A DNA stretch of 64,000 nt from UBA1930 sp943371535 (GCA_943371535.1 CALRVE020000005.1:88614-152613); one strand, 5' to 3'. Shown: positions 10,121-19,893, counted from the stretch's first letter. Made by a program: numbers and translations. Notes: generated from the letters alone by a model not told the origin.

Positions 10121-10150
10121 AAAAGTTCACTATTATAGTGAACTTTTTTT
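10121..10150 (+). terminator. Rho-independent terminator after tRNA-Pro
   Basis: AAAGTTCACTA and TAGTGAACTTT form an 11-bp perfect stem with a TTA loop, followed by a T-run. Confidence 0.85.
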
Positions 10151-10362
10151 ATGCCTACCATCTTCAACTCAATTCTTTTGCCCTACGTACTACAGGGTAT
10201 TTTAACATTAAATCAATGTAAAGCTGTGTAAAAAAATACATTTGGGTATCTTTTCACTGTACTAGCGAAGAACAATTACCCAGAAATACGTAGTAAAAAA
10301 TACAATAAAAATGGTTTCTTCGTGTAGCAAAAAAACTTCAGTTGAAATAAAAATTTAGGGTT

Positions 10363-11562
10363 ATGAAAAAAGTAAAAATTGGGTTATTAGTTTTTGTTGC
10401 AATGAGTATTGTAAATTTTGCAATTGCTCAAAAAGAAAAGCCAAAACAAAAATATGGTTGCAGTGCCGAAATACCATCGAGTGAAGTGTATATAAAAGAC
10501 ACAACGAATGCTCGTGGTTTGGCCGACAATTATTATTTATGGTCTAATGGTAAAACCATTTATATAAAGTTTTTAAGTGGTAGCAAAGCCATGCAGGATA
10601 AAGTAAAAGCTATTGCAAAAGAGTGGGAACGTTATGCAAATTTGAAATTTGAATTTGTGAATGTAGGAGCATCTAACATTAGAATTAATTTAGACAATAA
10701 AGGAGGGCATAATTCTATGGTTGGAACTTTAGCAAATAATGCTGCGGAAGATGAAAGGACCATGAATTTTGATACCACCGATTTTAAAACTTTTGCAGCC
10801 ATGCGTAGAACAGTGTTACATGAGTTTGGTCATGCTATTGGTTTGTTACACGAACATTATAGCCCTGTTGCTGGAATTCCTTGGAACAAAGAAGCAGTAT
10901 ATGCCGAGCTGAAAAAAACACAAGGTTGGGATAAATCTACAGTAGATTTAAATTTATTTCAACAGTACAAAGTTTCTTACACCAACGGTACTGAGTACGA
11001 TAAATCTTCCATTATGCATTATCCTGTTTTTGCAAGATGGACAACCACTGGTTTTAGTGTAGATTGGAACAATGATTTGTCTGAAGGAGATAAAAATTTA
11101 GTAACTCTTTTATATCCAAAATCTGGTGAAAGGCAAAATGAAGTTCCTCGATTTACGGTTTCTAATTTTACCAATATTAACGTAGTAAAAAATGATACTA
11201 AACAAGGAATCTCTATTTATCCATCATTCAAACTTACAACGGAAGGTAAGTCTGCCAGAGTATATTTTATAGCTTTCTTTTATGATGAAGAAGGTAATCC
11301 AATTACTAAAGAAAAAGAAACCTACAACATCAATAATGTAGCTGCAACATTTAAATCATCTGTAATTGGATCTGGTAAATCAATTGCAGCGAATAAATTA
11401 AAAAGTAACGATTTTGAATTATTCATTCCTTACAATGAATTACCAACCAATGCAGGTAAAAATAATTTTCAGGTAGAATTTAGAGTATACTTGCAAGACG
11501 ATAAAGAAATGAAGATTCTCTATCAATCTAAACGAAAAGTATTCAGTTTTATTAAAGCATAA
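10363..11562 (+). CDS. Secreted astacin-like (M12A-type) zinc metalloprotease, first of a tandem pair
   Basis: The 399-residue protein begins with a signal peptide (to about residue 23, NFAIAQ). The zinc-binding motif HEFGHAIGLLHEH lies at 153-165 and the Met-turn SIMHYP around M218, as in metzincins of the astacin/serralysin type; the catalytic Glu is E154. A C-terminal region of about 150 residues (from GERQNEVPRFTVSNFTN) is of unknown function and is shared with the next gene. I see no T9SS sorting domain at the C-terminus, so it may be periplasmic or exported another way. The next gene starts 50 bases later on the same strand, so the two are likely cotranscribed. Substrate unknown. Confidence 0.88.
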   Translation: MKKVKIGLLVFVAMSIVNFAIAQKEKPKQKYGCSAEIPSSEVYIKDTTNARGLADNYYLWSNGKTIYIKFLSGSKAMQDKVKAIAKEWERYANLKFEFVNVGASNIRINLDNKGGHNSMVGTLANNAAEDERTMNFDTTDFKTFAAMRRTVLHEFGHAIGLLHEHYSPVAGIPWNKEAVYAELKKTQGWDKSTVDLNLFQQYKVSYTNGTEYDKSSIMHYPVFARWTTTGFSVDWNNDLSEGDKNLVTLLYPKSGERQNEVPRFTVSNFTNINVVKNDTKQGISIYPSFKLTTEGKSARVYFIAFFYDEEGNPITKEKETYNINNVAATFKSSVIGSGKSIAANKLKSNDFELFIPYNELPTNAGKNNFQVEFRVYLQDDKEMKILYQSKRKVFSFIKA

Positions 11563-11612
11563 ATTATCTAACTAAAAAATATTCAAATCTTTCAACATTA
11601 AAACAAACAAAC

Positions 11613-12815
11613 ATGAAAACAATAAAACACTTATTCATCTTAGGTTTAGTTGCTTGTTTTGCAACTACCTCACAGGCACAACAAAAGCAACAACAATACA
11701 AAAAAATGGGTTGTGCAACCATAGAGCCTTTTCAACAAGTATTTGCTTTCGATACTTTAAAAGGTCGTCAAATGGCCGATAACTATTACTTATGGGATAA
11801 TGGAAAAACCTTGAAAGTAAGAATCATGAGTGGTAGTAAACGCTATAAAGACATGATTAAAAAATATGCTAAAGAGTGGGAAAAATATGCCAACTTGAAA
11901 TTTGAATTTGTAGAAACTGGTGATTCTCATATTCGTGTAATTTTAACTGGTAACGATGGTGGAGGTAACTATTCTAAATTGGGTACAATGGCCAATATGG
12001 TTTCTCAAGATGAGCATACCATGCACTTAGATACTACTTCATTTACAACTCAAGAGTATACCTACACAGCTATTGTACATGAATTTGGACATGCAATTGG
12101 TTTAATGCATGAACACATGAATCCAGTATCTGGTATTAAGTGGGATAAGAATAGAGTATATGCTGCCTATAAATTACAACAAGGTTGGGATAAAGAACAA
12201 GTAGATGCTCAGTTGTTTAAAAAGTATAGTATTACTTATACCAATGGTACAAAATACGATCCTAAATCAATCATGCATTATCCAATTTCTCGTTGGGAAA
12301 CATTAGATGGTTTTTTTGTAGATTGGAACTACAGTATTTCTGAAGGTGATAAACAAATAGTTTCAGCATTGTATCCAAAAACGGGTAACAGAATTAATGA
12401 AGTGCCTCGTTTTACAGTAAGTGGTTTTTCAAACATGTCTGTTGAAAGAAACGATTCAAAACAAGGAGTTAGTTTTTATCCTTCATTCAATATTACTACA
12501 GCAGGTAAAACTGGTAGAGTATATTATTTAGCAGTATTTACCGATGAAAAAGGAAATATGTTTGAAACATCTAGTAGCGAATACAAAGTATTTGGTGTAT
12601 CGGGTACTTCAAAATCGGCTGTATTAAATCCGGGTTTAAATTTAAATGTGAATAAGGGTAAAAAAGATTTAGAATTATTCATCCCTTTTTCTGAAATACC
12701 AGAAGGTATTAGAAATAAAAATGTGCGAGCTTCATTCTATGTATTCTTATTTGATAACGATGAAATGAAGTTATTGTATGCATCTAAAAGTGTTCCTTGT
12801 AACATGGCAAGATAA
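11613..12815 (+). CDS. Secreted astacin-like zinc metalloprotease, second of a tandem pair
   Basis: This is a 400-residue paralogue of the preceding gene with the same architecture: signal peptide (to TSQAQ, about residue 23), zinc motif HEFGHAIGLMHEH starting at H156, Met-turn SIMHYP, and the conserved C-terminal region NRINEVPRFTVSGFSN. The two proteins match closely along their whole length (for example ADNYYLW, EWEKYANLKFEFV, QGWDK), so the pair arose by local gene duplication. The open frame ends just before a strong terminator at 12841, which closes the two-gene unit. No sorting domain is visible. Substrate unknown. Confidence 0.88.
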   Translation: MKTIKHLFILGLVACFATTSQAQQKQQQYKKMGCATIEPFQQVFAFDTLKGRQMADNYYLWDNGKTLKVRIMSGSKRYKDMIKKYAKEWEKYANLKFEFVETGDSHIRVILTGNDGGGNYSKLGTMANMVSQDEHTMHLDTTSFTTQEYTYTAIVHEFGHAIGLMHEHMNPVSGIKWDKNRVYAAYKLQQGWDKEQVDAQLFKKYSITYTNGTKYDPKSIMHYPISRWETLDGFFVDWNYSISEGDKQIVSALYPKTGNRINEVPRFTVSGFSNMSVERNDSKQGVSFYPSFNITTAGKTGRVYYLAVFTDEKGNMFETSSSEYKVFGVSGTSKSAVLNPGLNLNVNKGKKDLELFIPFSEIPEGIRNKNVRASFYVFLFDNDEMKLLYASKSVPCNMAR

Positions 12816-12840
12816 TCTTCGTTTATATTTCAATATGTAC

Positions 12841-12870
12841 AGGCGTTACAAATATTGTAACGCCTTTTTT
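12841..12870 (+). terminator. Rho-independent terminator after the metalloprotease pair
   Basis: AGGCGTTACAA and TTGTAACGCCT form a perfect 11-bp stem with loop ATA, followed by TTTTT. Confidence 0.88.
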
Positions 12871-12934
12871 GTATAAATGGTTGTTGGCTAAATCACTTGT
12901 GCTTTTATCTTCGTTACATAAACCATTGTAGAAA

Positions 12935-15457
12935 ATGAAAAAATTGTTGATTGTATTTTTACTATTTAGTTTTCCTTGTTTATTGTTTGCACAAAAATCT
13001 ACCAACGAAATTTTCATGGGGCTTAAAAAGCTGCATATGTTAGGCAGCGTTTTATATATTGCTGCTCACCCCGATGATGAGAACAATACATTGTTGCCTT
13101 ATTTCGCAAAAGAAAAAATGTATCGCACCGCTTATTTAAGTTTAACCAGAGGCGATGGTGGACAAAATTTAATTGGTAGTGAACAAGGCATTGAATTAGG
13201 ATTAATACGAACACAGGAACTATTGGCTGCAAGAGCCATTGATGGGAGTGAACAATATTTTACCAGAGCCTACGAATTTGGTTTTAGCAAATCATCGGAC
13301 GAAACATTGAAGTTTTGGGACAAAGAAAAAGTGTTGGCCGATGTAGTTTGGGTGATAAGAACCTTTAAGCCAGATGTAATTATTGCCAGATTTCCTCCAG
13401 ATAAAAGAGCTGGTCATGGGCATCATGCAGCTTCTGCAATTATTGCCAATGAAGCATTTACAGCTGCTGCCGATGCTACTCAATTTCCAGAACAACTTAC
13501 AAAAGGTGTACAAGCTTGGCAAGCCAAAAGAATTGTTTGGAATACCTACAACTTTGGTAGCAATAATACCACTAGCAATAATCAATTAAAAATTGAAATT
13601 GGTAATTACAATGCATTATTGGGAAAAAGTTATGGTGAAATTGGAGGAGAAGCAAGAACCATGCATAAAAGCCAAGGCGAAGGAAGACCACGACGCAAAG
13701 GTACTATCACCGAATATTTTTCTTTAACTGCTGGCGATAGTATGCAAAACGATTTAATGGATGGCGTTGCTACTAGTTGGAAAAATATTGAAGGTGGAAT
13801 GGATATTGAAAATAAAATCAATGCAATTATTCAGTCATTTAATTTTGAAAAACCCGAATTTAGTGTAAATGCATTGATTGATTTATATAAAGCATTACAG
13901 CGAATGCCAAAAGATAGTAGATGGGTATGGAAGAAAATAAAAGAAGTACAACAGTTGATCATCGATTGCTCAGGATTATTTATGGAAGCCACCACCGATA
14001 ATGAATATGCTGTGAAAGGTGAAAAATTGAATGTTAGTTTTTTAATAAATAGTCGGTTATCCTCTCAAATTAAAGTAGAGCAAATACAATTGCAATCAGG
14101 CTATAGATCAGTGATTGATACTATTTTAAATAGCACCTTATCTATCAATAAAAATTTAATGTACAATAAAAGTATATTGGTAGAAACTGATAAAGTAGTA
14201 GATCAGCCATATTGGTTAGATGCACCTATGGTTAATGGAAGTATGTTTACGGTGAATGATCAAGCTAAAATTGGTAAAGCCGAAAACGATGCATCTTATA
14301 AAGCAAAATTTATTTTTTCAATTGGAGATATCAGCTTTATACATGAAACTCCATTGCTATATAAATTTGTAGATGCCACTAGGGGAGAAGTGTTACAACC
14401 TGTTGTTGTAGTTCCCCCTATATTAATTTCTTTAAGTCCTGATAATGTGTTAACCAATATTTTTCCACGTACAACAAAAACCAAAAATCAGTTCATACAA
14501 GTACAGTATAAAAGTAATTTTAATGCAAGTAATGAAGCTGTACAATTAAAAATTTTTCAAGGCGATAATGTGGTTTATGTAAAAGACACCGTATTGGATT
14601 TTGAAGCTGGGAAATCTTATAGTATTGATTTATCTATTACTAAATTTTTCAAAAAATCACTTTCTAAAAATGTAAGTGCATCACTTGTATTTCAAAAAAA
14701 TGGGACAGAACAAAAATCATATAGTCATTATTTAAGGAAAATTAGTTACGACCATATTCCTAACCTACATTATTTCTATCAAGATAATATTCAGCTATTA
14801 ACCGATAGTGTACAGGTTAAAGGAAAGAAAGTTGGCTACATTATTGGTGCAGGCGATAAAGTGCCAGAAGCCCTAATAGCATTGGGTTTTAAATTGGAAT
14901 ATTTATTTGAAAAAGATATCACTTTACAAAAATTACAGCAATTTGATGCTATTATTACTGGTATTAGGGCTTATAATATTCACGAATGGATGAGTAGTAA
15001 AAATGATATTTTCAATGCTTATGTAAATAATGGAGGAAACTTAATTGTACAATATTTAAAAAGTAATACAGTAGGTACTCAAAAAGTAAAAGTTGGGCCT
15101 TATGGATTAACAGTTAATGCTCAATCTAGAGTTACCGAAGAAGATGCAGCAGTTAATTTTTTATTGCCTAAACATTCGGTATTGAATTATCCGAACAAGA
15201 TTACCAATAAAGATTTTGAAGCATGGGTGCAAGAACGTAGTACGTATCAAGCAGTACAATTGGATAAAAATTTTGAGGCTGTTTTATCAATGAATGATAC
15301 AAATGAACCAGCTAGTAATGGTAGTTTAGTGATTGCTAAATATGGTAAAGGCAATTTTGTATATTCTAGTTTGGTTTTGTTTAGACAATTGCCTGCAGGC
15401 ATTACTGGTGCTTATAAATTATTGGCTAATATGATTGCATTGCCTAAAAATAAATAG
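12935..15457 (+). CDS. PIG-L/LmbE-family deacetylase with C-terminal GATase-like domain
   Basis: The 840-residue exported protein has a signal peptide (to LLFAQ, residue 20) and an N-terminal PIG-L/LmbE domain. The zinc motif AHPDDE is at 44-49 and HGHH at 161-164, the standard metal-binding and catalytic pair of N-acetylglucosaminyl deacetylases. A middle region of beta-strands (about 340-620) is followed by a segment like the class I glutamine-amidotransferase fold (about 632-720, GKKVGYIIGAGDKVPEAL then FDAIITGIRAYN). Bacteroidota proteins of this length and order are common; the substrate is probably an acetylated sugar, but it is not determined. Two tiny membrane proteins and a sodium symporter follow on the same strand, which suggests cleavage and uptake of a small product. 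Confidence 0.87.
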   Translation: MKKLLIVFLLFSFPCLLFAQKSTNEIFMGLKKLHMLGSVLYIAAHPDDENNTLLPYFAKEKMYRTAYLSLTRGDGGQNLIGSEQGIELGLIRTQELLAARAIDGSEQYFTRAYEFGFSKSSDETLKFWDKEKVLADVVWVIRTFKPDVIIARFPPDKRAGHGHHAASAIIANEAFTAAADATQFPEQLTKGVQAWQAKRIVWNTYNFGSNNTTSNNQLKIEIGNYNALLGKSYGEIGGEARTMHKSQGEGRPRRKGTITEYFSLTAGDSMQNDLMDGVATSWKNIEGGMDIENKINAIIQSFNFEKPEFSVNALIDLYKALQRMPKDSRWVWKKIKEVQQLIIDCSGLFMEATTDNEYAVKGEKLNVSFLINSRLSSQIKVEQIQLQSGYRSVIDTILNSTLSINKNLMYNKSILVETDKVVDQPYWLDAPMVNGSMFTVNDQAKIGKAENDASYKAKFIFSIGDISFIHETPLLYKFVDATRGEVLQPVVVVPPILISLSPDNVLTNIFPRTTKTKNQFIQVQYKSNFNASNEAVQLKIFQGDNVVYVKDTVLDFEAGKSYSIDLSITKFFKKSLSKNVSASLVFQKNGTEQKSYSHYLRKISYDHIPNLHYFYQDNIQLLTDSVQVKGKKVGYIIGAGDKVPEALIALGFKLEYLFEKDITLQKLQQFDAIITGIRAYNIHEWMSSKNDIFNAYVNNGGNLIVQYLKSNTVGTQKVKVGPYGLTVNAQSRVTEEDAAVNFLLPKHSVLNYPNKITNKDFEAWVQERSTYQAVQLDKNFEAVLSMNDTNEPASNGSLVIAKYGKGNFVYSSLVLFRQLPAGITGAYKLLANMIALPKNK

Positions 15458-15458
15458 T

Positions 15459-15608
15459 ATGAACAGTAGAAAACGAATGGTTGGAATCATGTTAATTGCA
15501 ATAGGACTTGCGTCAGGTATTTTTTTAAAGAATGTAAAAATTGGTTTAATCATAGGATTGGTGTTAGGGCTTTTATCGGGTGGATTATTTAGTAGTAAAA
15601 AATCCTAG
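15459..15608 (+). CDS. Small membrane protein (49 aa), unknown function
   Basis: A complete frame of 49 codons starts at an ATG whose first bases lie one base after the stop of the PIG-L gene, so translational coupling is likely. The product MNSRKRMVGIMLIAIGLASG and following residues form two hydrophobic segments separated by KNVKIG, with a basic N-terminus and a SSKKS tail: a glycine-rich hairpin membrane protein. No homologue is recognised. It lies inside a convincing operon and its frame is well formed, but it is short. Confidence 0.55.
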   Translation: MNSRKRMVGIMLIAIGLASGIFLKNVKIGLIIGLVLGLLSGGLFSSKKS

Positions 15609-15660
15609 TTTGATAATGTAATGAGTTATACAAATTAAAAATAGTATAAATAAATTTTGA

Positions 15661-15771
15661 ATGAGCAAGCTGCCTTTATTTAAATCTTGGAATCAATGGT
15701 ACCTATTTGTATTAATGGTATTGATTGTTCTAATTGTTTTCTTTACATGGGTAACCAATTATTTTTCCTAA
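15661..15771 (+). CDS. Small membrane protein (36 aa), possible symporter companion
   Basis: A 36-codon frame starts MSKLPLFKSWNQWYLFVLMV and ends TWVTNYFS. It has one strong transmembrane helix and an aromatic flank on each side. Tiny single-helix proteins directly upstream of sodium:solute symporters are known in other bacteria, where they may act as accessory subunits; that role here is inference. The stop codon overlaps the first base of the palindromic repeat that begins at 15770. Confidence 0.5.
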   Translation: MSKLPLFKSWNQWYLFVLMVLIVLIVFFTWVTNYFS

Positions 15772-15868
15772 CCCCGTCAACGGCTTCAAGCCTTGACGGC
15801 GGTTGTAGATACGATGTTAAATTAAAATATTAACAACCGCCAACGAGGTAATAATCATCGTCGGGGTT
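15770..15868. repeat. Palindromic intergenic repeat element, copy 1
   Basis: The element starts AACCCCG and ends CGGGGTT, with inner arms GGCGGTT and AACCGCC, so its ends form a nested inverted repeat. Inside the left arm, GTCAA-GGCTT pairs with AAGCC-TTGAC as a tight hairpin. It carries no open frame and resembles a REP-like or MITE-like element. A diverged second copy follows at 15892. Confidence 0.75.
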
Positions 15869-15891
15869 AGGTTCAGAAAAGTAAATTTCAT

Positions 15892-16002
15892 AACCCCGTC
15901 AATGGCTTCAAGCCTTGACGGCGGTTTTAAGCGAAAAAAATAATACTTTAATGAAATTAATATTAACAACTACTGATAAGGTTAAAATAGTCATCGACGT
16001 TA
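15892..16002. repeat. Palindromic intergenic repeat element, copy 2 (right arm decayed)
   Basis: The left 35 bases match copy 1 with a single difference (TCAATGG for TCAACGG). The right half (AACAACTACTGATAAGG to TCATCGACGTTAA) aligns with copy 1 but has lost the GGGG and CCGCC complementarity. It is a tandem, degenerate partner ending 30 bases before the symporter start. Confidence 0.65.
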
Positions 16003-16031
16003 ATAACTAACTAGTACTATAAAAAATAACA

Positions 16032-17753
16032 ATGAGCAAACTAGATTGGATTGTACTTTCTATTACATTAATAGCCATTATTACTTATGGGTTATATAAA
16101 AGCCGTACGAGTAAAAACTTAGAAGGTTATTTTTTAAGTAACAGAAGTATGCCTTGGTATTTAGTATTACTCAGCATTATGGGTACTCAAGCAAGTGCCA
16201 TTACATTTATTTCAGCACCAGGACAAGCCTTTACCGATGGAATGCGATTTGTACAATACTACTTTGGGCTACCCATTGCAATGGTGATATTATGCATAAC
16301 ATTTGTGCCTTTGTTCAGTAAGCAAAAAGTGTTTACGGCATACGAATACTTAGAAAAAAGGTTTGATGTAAAAACTAGAACATTTACTGCTTTTTTATTT
16401 TTATTATCTCGTGGATTAAGCACAGGCATCAGTATTTATGCACCTTCCATTATTCTATCTTCTTTAATGGGTTGGGATATTTTTACTACCAATATTGTAA
16501 TGGGTGGCTTACTCATTATTTATACAGTAAGTGGTGGAGCAAAAGCAGTAGCATATACACAGCAATTACAATTGGGTATTATATTCATTGCTATGTTTAT
16601 TGCAGGTTACATGGTGGTGCATTTGTTACCAGAAGGTATTGGTTTTTCTGATGCATTAGCCATTAGCGGAGCAAATGGGAAAATGAATATTATAACTACT
16701 GGCTTTACTGAGAAAGGCTTTGATTGGAAGGATAAGTACAATATTGTAAGTGGAGTAATTGGTGGCTTCTTTTTAGCCTTGAGTTATTTTGGAACAGATC
16801 AAAGTCAAGTTGGTAGATATTTAACCGCCAAAGACAATACCGAAAGTAGATTGGGTTTGTTAATGAATGGCTTGGTAAAAGTACCTATGCAGTTTTTAAT
16901 TTTATTGGTAGGTGTATTGTTGTTTAGTTTTTATCAGTTTAAAGAACAACCCATTTTTTTTAATTCGGCACAAGACCAAAAATTATTGATCAGCGAAAAA
17001 AGAGATAGTGCATTAGCACTACAGCAACAATATCAACAATTGAATGCCGAAAAGCAAATTGTATTTAAAAATTATAAAAGCAATGAAGTAGTAGCTCAAC
17101 AAGAGTTGAAAAATTTAAATCATACTTCTGATTCGTTGAAGAAAGTATATAAAGGGTTATTTAAAACAGGAAATATTAAAGGAGATGATAATGATACCAA
17201 CTACATTTTTTTACGATTTGTGGTAGATTATTTACCCAAAGGATTGGTAGGGTTACTAATAGCCATTATTTTTTTAGCAGCTTGGGGCAGTATTGCAGCT
17301 GCATTAAATTCTTTAGCAAGCTGCACCATGATTGACTTTCATAAACGATTTACAAAACAAACAGTAATCATAGATGAAGTAAAGCATAATGAAAGAGAAT
17401 ACAAACTCTCTAAAATGTACACCTTGTTTTGGGGTATATTTTGTATTATAGTAGCTCAGCTAGTAGTTGGCATGGGCAGTTTAATTGAAGCTGTAAATGT
17501 GTTGGGCTCTTTATTCTATGGTGTTATTTTAGGCATTTTTTTAGTAGGTTTTTATATGAAACGTATTCAAGGAAATGCAGTTTTTATAGGAGCAATCATA
17601 GGAGAATTGGTTACCATTTTATTGTTTATTCTAGATAAAAATGGCACAATTGGTTTAGGCTTTTTATGGTTGAATGTAGTTGGGGCTTTATTGGTGGTAG
17701 TGTTAAGTTGGGTAATACAATTTGTGCAGGGTAACTTTACCAGTAGTAAATAA
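16032..17753 (+). CDS. Sodium:solute symporter (SSS family)
   Basis: The 573-residue protein has a multi-helix integral membrane layout of the SSS/SLC5 type. Recognisable segments include SRTSKNLEGYFLSNRSMPWYL near the N-terminus, SIMGTQASAITFISAPGQAF, and YFGTDQSQVGRYLTAKD, which is typical of the family. Between helices there is a hydrophilic, helix-prone insert (about 315-385, QDQKLLISEKRDSALALQQQ onward) longer than in most SSS transporters. It lies downstream of the PIG-L enzyme and two tiny membrane proteins, so the substrate may be a deacetylation product or sugar; this is inference. Confidence 0.88.
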   Translation: MSKLDWIVLSITLIAIITYGLYKSRTSKNLEGYFLSNRSMPWYLVLLSIMGTQASAITFISAPGQAFTDGMRFVQYYFGLPIAMVILCITFVPLFSKQKVFTAYEYLEKRFDVKTRTFTAFLFLLSRGLSTGISIYAPSIILSSLMGWDIFTTNIVMGGLLIIYTVSGGAKAVAYTQQLQLGIIFIAMFIAGYMVVHLLPEGIGFSDALAISGANGKMNIITTGFTEKGFDWKDKYNIVSGVIGGFFLALSYFGTDQSQVGRYLTAKDNTESRLGLLMNGLVKVPMQFLILLVGVLLFSFYQFKEQPIFFNSAQDQKLLISEKRDSALALQQQYQQLNAEKQIVFKNYKSNEVVAQQELKNLNHTSDSLKKVYKGLFKTGNIKGDDNDTNYIFLRFVVDYLPKGLVGLLIAIIFLAAWGSIAAALNSLASCTMIDFHKRFTKQTVIIDEVKHNEREYKLSKMYTLFWGIFCIIVAQLVVGMGSLIEAVNVLGSLFYGVILGIFLVGFYMKRIQGNAVFIGAIIGELVTILLFILDKNGTIGLGFLWLNVVGALLVVVLSWVIQFVQGNFTSSK

Positions 17754-17885
17754 TTTTAATTTAGCAATATTGTTTTACTTTATTTAACTATTGAAAAATT
17801 ATATTTCAGTTATGCTAATATTTTAGAATCCCTTAAATTAGCTTATTGTGTATATTTTTATAGACCATAGTTTCAATGTTTTGAA

Positions 17886-19661
17886 ATGAAAAATAAGTTA
17901 CTTGTTATTTTTTTATTGTTTAATTTTTTTATTGGTTTTGCACAACCTAAAAATCAATTAATACAAAAGAATACCAAGATATCTAACTATTTTGAAGTAT
18001 TGCCTGACAAGGGATATACAATAGAACAGGTTTCTACAGATACCAATTTGCAATTTAAAGCTGTAGACTCTTTGTACCTTAAATCAAATAATAAATTTTG
18101 GATAAAATATACATTGTACAACACATCTAATTATGATGAAAATGTTGTACTTTATTTTAATCCAGCAATGGAAAATACCTTTTTCCAATTTGATAGTTCT
18201 CAACAAAAATGGGTTTCTCAAAAAGCTGGTTTTAGAGTTGCTGGTAGATATTTCTATAATCCCCCATCATCTATTTTAACTATTAGACGAAATGAAGCAC
18301 CAGTAAACTATATTCTTTGCAACGCAACTGAGTTTCAAAAATATATAAAAAGCTTTAAACCAGAATTGTATGTTGTTTCTGAGAAAAGCCTTTCTGAGAA
18401 AAAAGCTTTACCATTTTATGCTTGGGGCATTACTATGGTAATTTTGCTGCTCTTTTTTTTATACAATGCCTATTTGTACTTTTTCTTAAAAGATAAAACT
18501 TACTTATATTTTTTACTGCTTCAAATTGGAGCTGCTATTTATGTAACGGCTGCTACAAAAATGTTTAATTATTTAGTAGAAGCTCCATTTTGTTCTCTAT
18601 TTACAAACAACAATGGAGAAATTATGTATTTTGAGAAGAACAACTTTGCCAACAGGCTAAGTACTATTTGGATTATTATAAGTTTTGTGCAACTAACCAG
18701 ACATTTCTTAGCTACCCATATAAAAACACCTACAATTGATAAACGCTTAAAATTAATATTGGGGTTGTACATAGTTGTTGAATTAGCAATGATAATAGCT
18801 TCTTTAACACATTCAACATTGCCTACAAGTTATAATATTATAGAGAATGTTACACTTTTACTTGTTGTTGGCTACATTTTTTATGCAACTTGGTACAGTT
18901 ACAAACACTCATACAAGCCAGCCTTTTATTTATTAATGGCTAACTTGATTCCGTTATCAATTATTTTAGTATTGATTTGCAGCTTGCTATGGTTTAAGTT
19001 TTTTACAGGGTTTGTTCAAATATTGCCAGATATTGCTGCGGTTTCGCAAGCATTCACATTTGCCATTGCATTGCATTTGAGGTTAAAAAATTTAAAACTT
19101 AGTCTTCATCAACAACAAGAAGAAGCACTAACTTTAAAACAACAAATTGAAACCTTAGTAAAAAGGCAAGAAACAATTGCAAAGGAAAATGAAATTATTG
19201 CCGAAGAAATAGAAGTAGAGAAATCTAAAAATGAAGAATTGCTGCAAAAATTAGAAGCCAATCAAAGAGAATTGGCCTCTAATACCATGTTTATGTATCA
19301 AAAAAATAGTTTATTGTCTTATTTAAAGGGGCAAATGAAAGAGTTGAACAAAATGTTGCCCGAAAGTGCTACACAAACTTCAAAAAATATAGACGCCTCT
19401 TTACAAAACCACCAATTTTTAGAGGCAGATTGGGATAAATTTAAGCTGCATTTTGAAAACGTTCACCCAAGTTTCTTTGAAGATTTAAAAAAGAAATACC
19501 CCGATTTAACCAAAAACGAAACTCGACTTTGTGCCTATTTGCACCTAAATATGAGCACAAAAGAAATTGCTGCATTACTAAATATTGACCCAGGAAGTGT
19601 AAGAAGAGCCAAAACAAGATTGAACAAAAAAATGAACCTTCAACCTTCTGATCTTGATTAA
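17886..19661 (+). CDS. 7TM-DISM transmembrane regulator with C-terminal LuxR-type HTH
   Basis: The 591-residue protein has a signal peptide (to FIGFAQ), a 7TMR-DISMED2-like periplasmic sensory domain (about 25-160), seven transmembrane helices (about 175-400, from LPFYAWGITMVILLLFF), a coiled coil (about 400-475) and a C-terminal LuxR-like helix-turn-helix (about 530-591, LTKNETRLCAYLHLNMSTKE then IAALLNIDPGSVRRAKTRL). The family is a one-component sensor that reads a periplasmic ligand and regulates transcription. It lies 232 bases upstream of the giant FG-GAP surface protein on the same strand, so that gene is a candidate target. Confidence 0.85.
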   Translation: MKNKLLVIFLLFNFFIGFAQPKNQLIQKNTKISNYFEVLPDKGYTIEQVSTDTNLQFKAVDSLYLKSNNKFWIKYTLYNTSNYDENVVLYFNPAMENTFFQFDSSQQKWVSQKAGFRVAGRYFYNPPSSILTIRRNEAPVNYILCNATEFQKYIKSFKPELYVVSEKSLSEKKALPFYAWGITMVILLLFFLYNAYLYFFLKDKTYLYFLLLQIGAAIYVTAATKMFNYLVEAPFCSLFTNNNGEIMYFEKNNFANRLSTIWIIISFVQLTRHFLATHIKTPTIDKRLKLILGLYIVVELAMIIASLTHSTLPTSYNIIENVTLLLVVGYIFYATWYSYKHSYKPAFYLLMANLIPLSIILVLICSLLWFKFFTGFVQILPDIAAVSQAFTFAIALHLRLKNLKLSLHQQQEEALTLKQQIETLVKRQETIAKENEIIAEEIEVEKSKNEELLQKLEANQRELASNTMFMYQKNSLLSYLKGQMKELNKMLPESATQTSKNIDASLQNHQFLEADWDKFKLHFENVHPSFFEDLKKKYPDLTKNETRLCAYLHLNMSTKEIAALLNIDPGSVRRAKTRLNKKMNLQPSDLD

Positions 19662-19893
19662 GGCCTCAAAATTTTGTTGATGGACTACTACTCAATAAAT
19701 ATCACTTTTAGTTTGCACTCATTTTTTACTCAATAAAAAAGACTCCTTTTGGGCAATATTTTTTATTGACAATCAGCTTGTTATAAACTTGATTGACTTT
19801 GTCCATACTTTGTCTACACCTGTTTTTCTATAATTCTTAGCTTTTAATGTTCTTTTACTTATCATTTTTTTTTGAACTTAAAAAGCATTCAGT

